Below are positions 11,087 to 11,182 of a stretch of 11,182 nucleotides of DNA, one piece after another; position 1 is the stretch's first letter; each line of letters begins with the position of its first letter. The DNA lies in the NCBI GenBank assembly GCA_002771585.1, contig PCTT01000019.1, forward strand, positions 1-11,182, given 5' to 3'. The position numbers and the translations under genes are program-made. This DNA is from Candidatus Campbellbacteria bacterium CG22_combo_CG10-13_8_21_14_all_36_13 (GTDB lineage: Bacteria > Patescibacteriota > Minisyncoccia > Phycocordibacterales > PCTT01). Under the pieces are notes generated by a model. It had not been told where the DNA came from, did no database searches, and saw only the letters and a program-made list of their open reading frames with translations.

Positions 11087-11182
11087 GTGTTCAAGCTAGG
11101 GAACATAATTGACAGTTAATTAGTTGTAATTTCGACCGATTAATTTGTGTTTTGTTCTTTTCTAGTTTGGCAGAGATGAATT

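Noticed and set aside
11087..11182. TTGACA at 11109 as a promoter for a gene beyond the window
   Set aside because: No acceptable -10 box follows at 16-18 nt.

Overview
This window looks like chromosomal DNA of a small-genome bacterium of the Candidate Phyla Radiation (Patescibacteria), most likely Parcubacteria-like. That is an inference. It rests on AT-rich genes, an IF-2 with almost no N-terminal domain, a membrane-anchored degenerate HtrA-like protein, a small two-helix membrane protein of a type I associate with these genomes, and promoters placed so close to start codons that several mRNAs should be leaderless. TGA ends the cysteine desulfurase frame, so there is no sign of the UGA=Gly code.

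Layout. Bases 1-4658 read on the minus strand: infB-rbfA, tRNA-Cys, a TraX-family membrane protein, an HNH endonuclease that ends 5 nt before tRNA-Leu(UAA), then tRNA-Lys(CUU) and tRNA-Leu(UAG). From 4754 the plus strand carries a cysteine desulfurase, an HtrA-fold pseudoprotease, a large Clp/Hsp100 ATPase, and an HTH/LAGLIDADG-like protein that ends 7 nt before tRNA-Tyr. After about 375 bp of repeats comes the small membrane protein. The last 96 bp (11087-11182) hold nothing I can call.

The most unusual content lies between and behind the tRNA genes. The spaces downstream of tRNA-Leu(UAG), tRNA-Lys and tRNA-Tyr (1-343, 510-857, 10448-10790) hold palindromic elements. Each has an AT-rich hairpin core of the form CTGTACACCTT...AAGGTTTTCGA, and each is capped by copies of the 3' end (T-arm plus acceptor strand) of the particular tRNA next to it. 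The copy nearest the tRNA is inverted, so tRNA tail, trailer/terminator and copy form one long palindrome. Examples are a 28-bp stem at tRNA-Lys and a perfect 19/19 inverted copy at tRNA-Tyr. Further copies alternate in orientation. tRNA-Cys has a minimal version. I know of no described system with this design and treat it as the main candidate novelty.

Other points: the Clp ATPase combines a full ClpB-length middle domain with a ClpC-length loop carrying an LGF motif at the ClpP-docking position; all five tRNA genes have CA, not CCA, after the discriminator base; tRNA-Cys has altered D-loop and T-loop elbow positions; and two nuclease-type genes each abut the 5' end of a tRNA gene. The housekeeping genes serve translation initiation and 30S maturation (infB, rbfA), sulfur transfer, and protein quality control.
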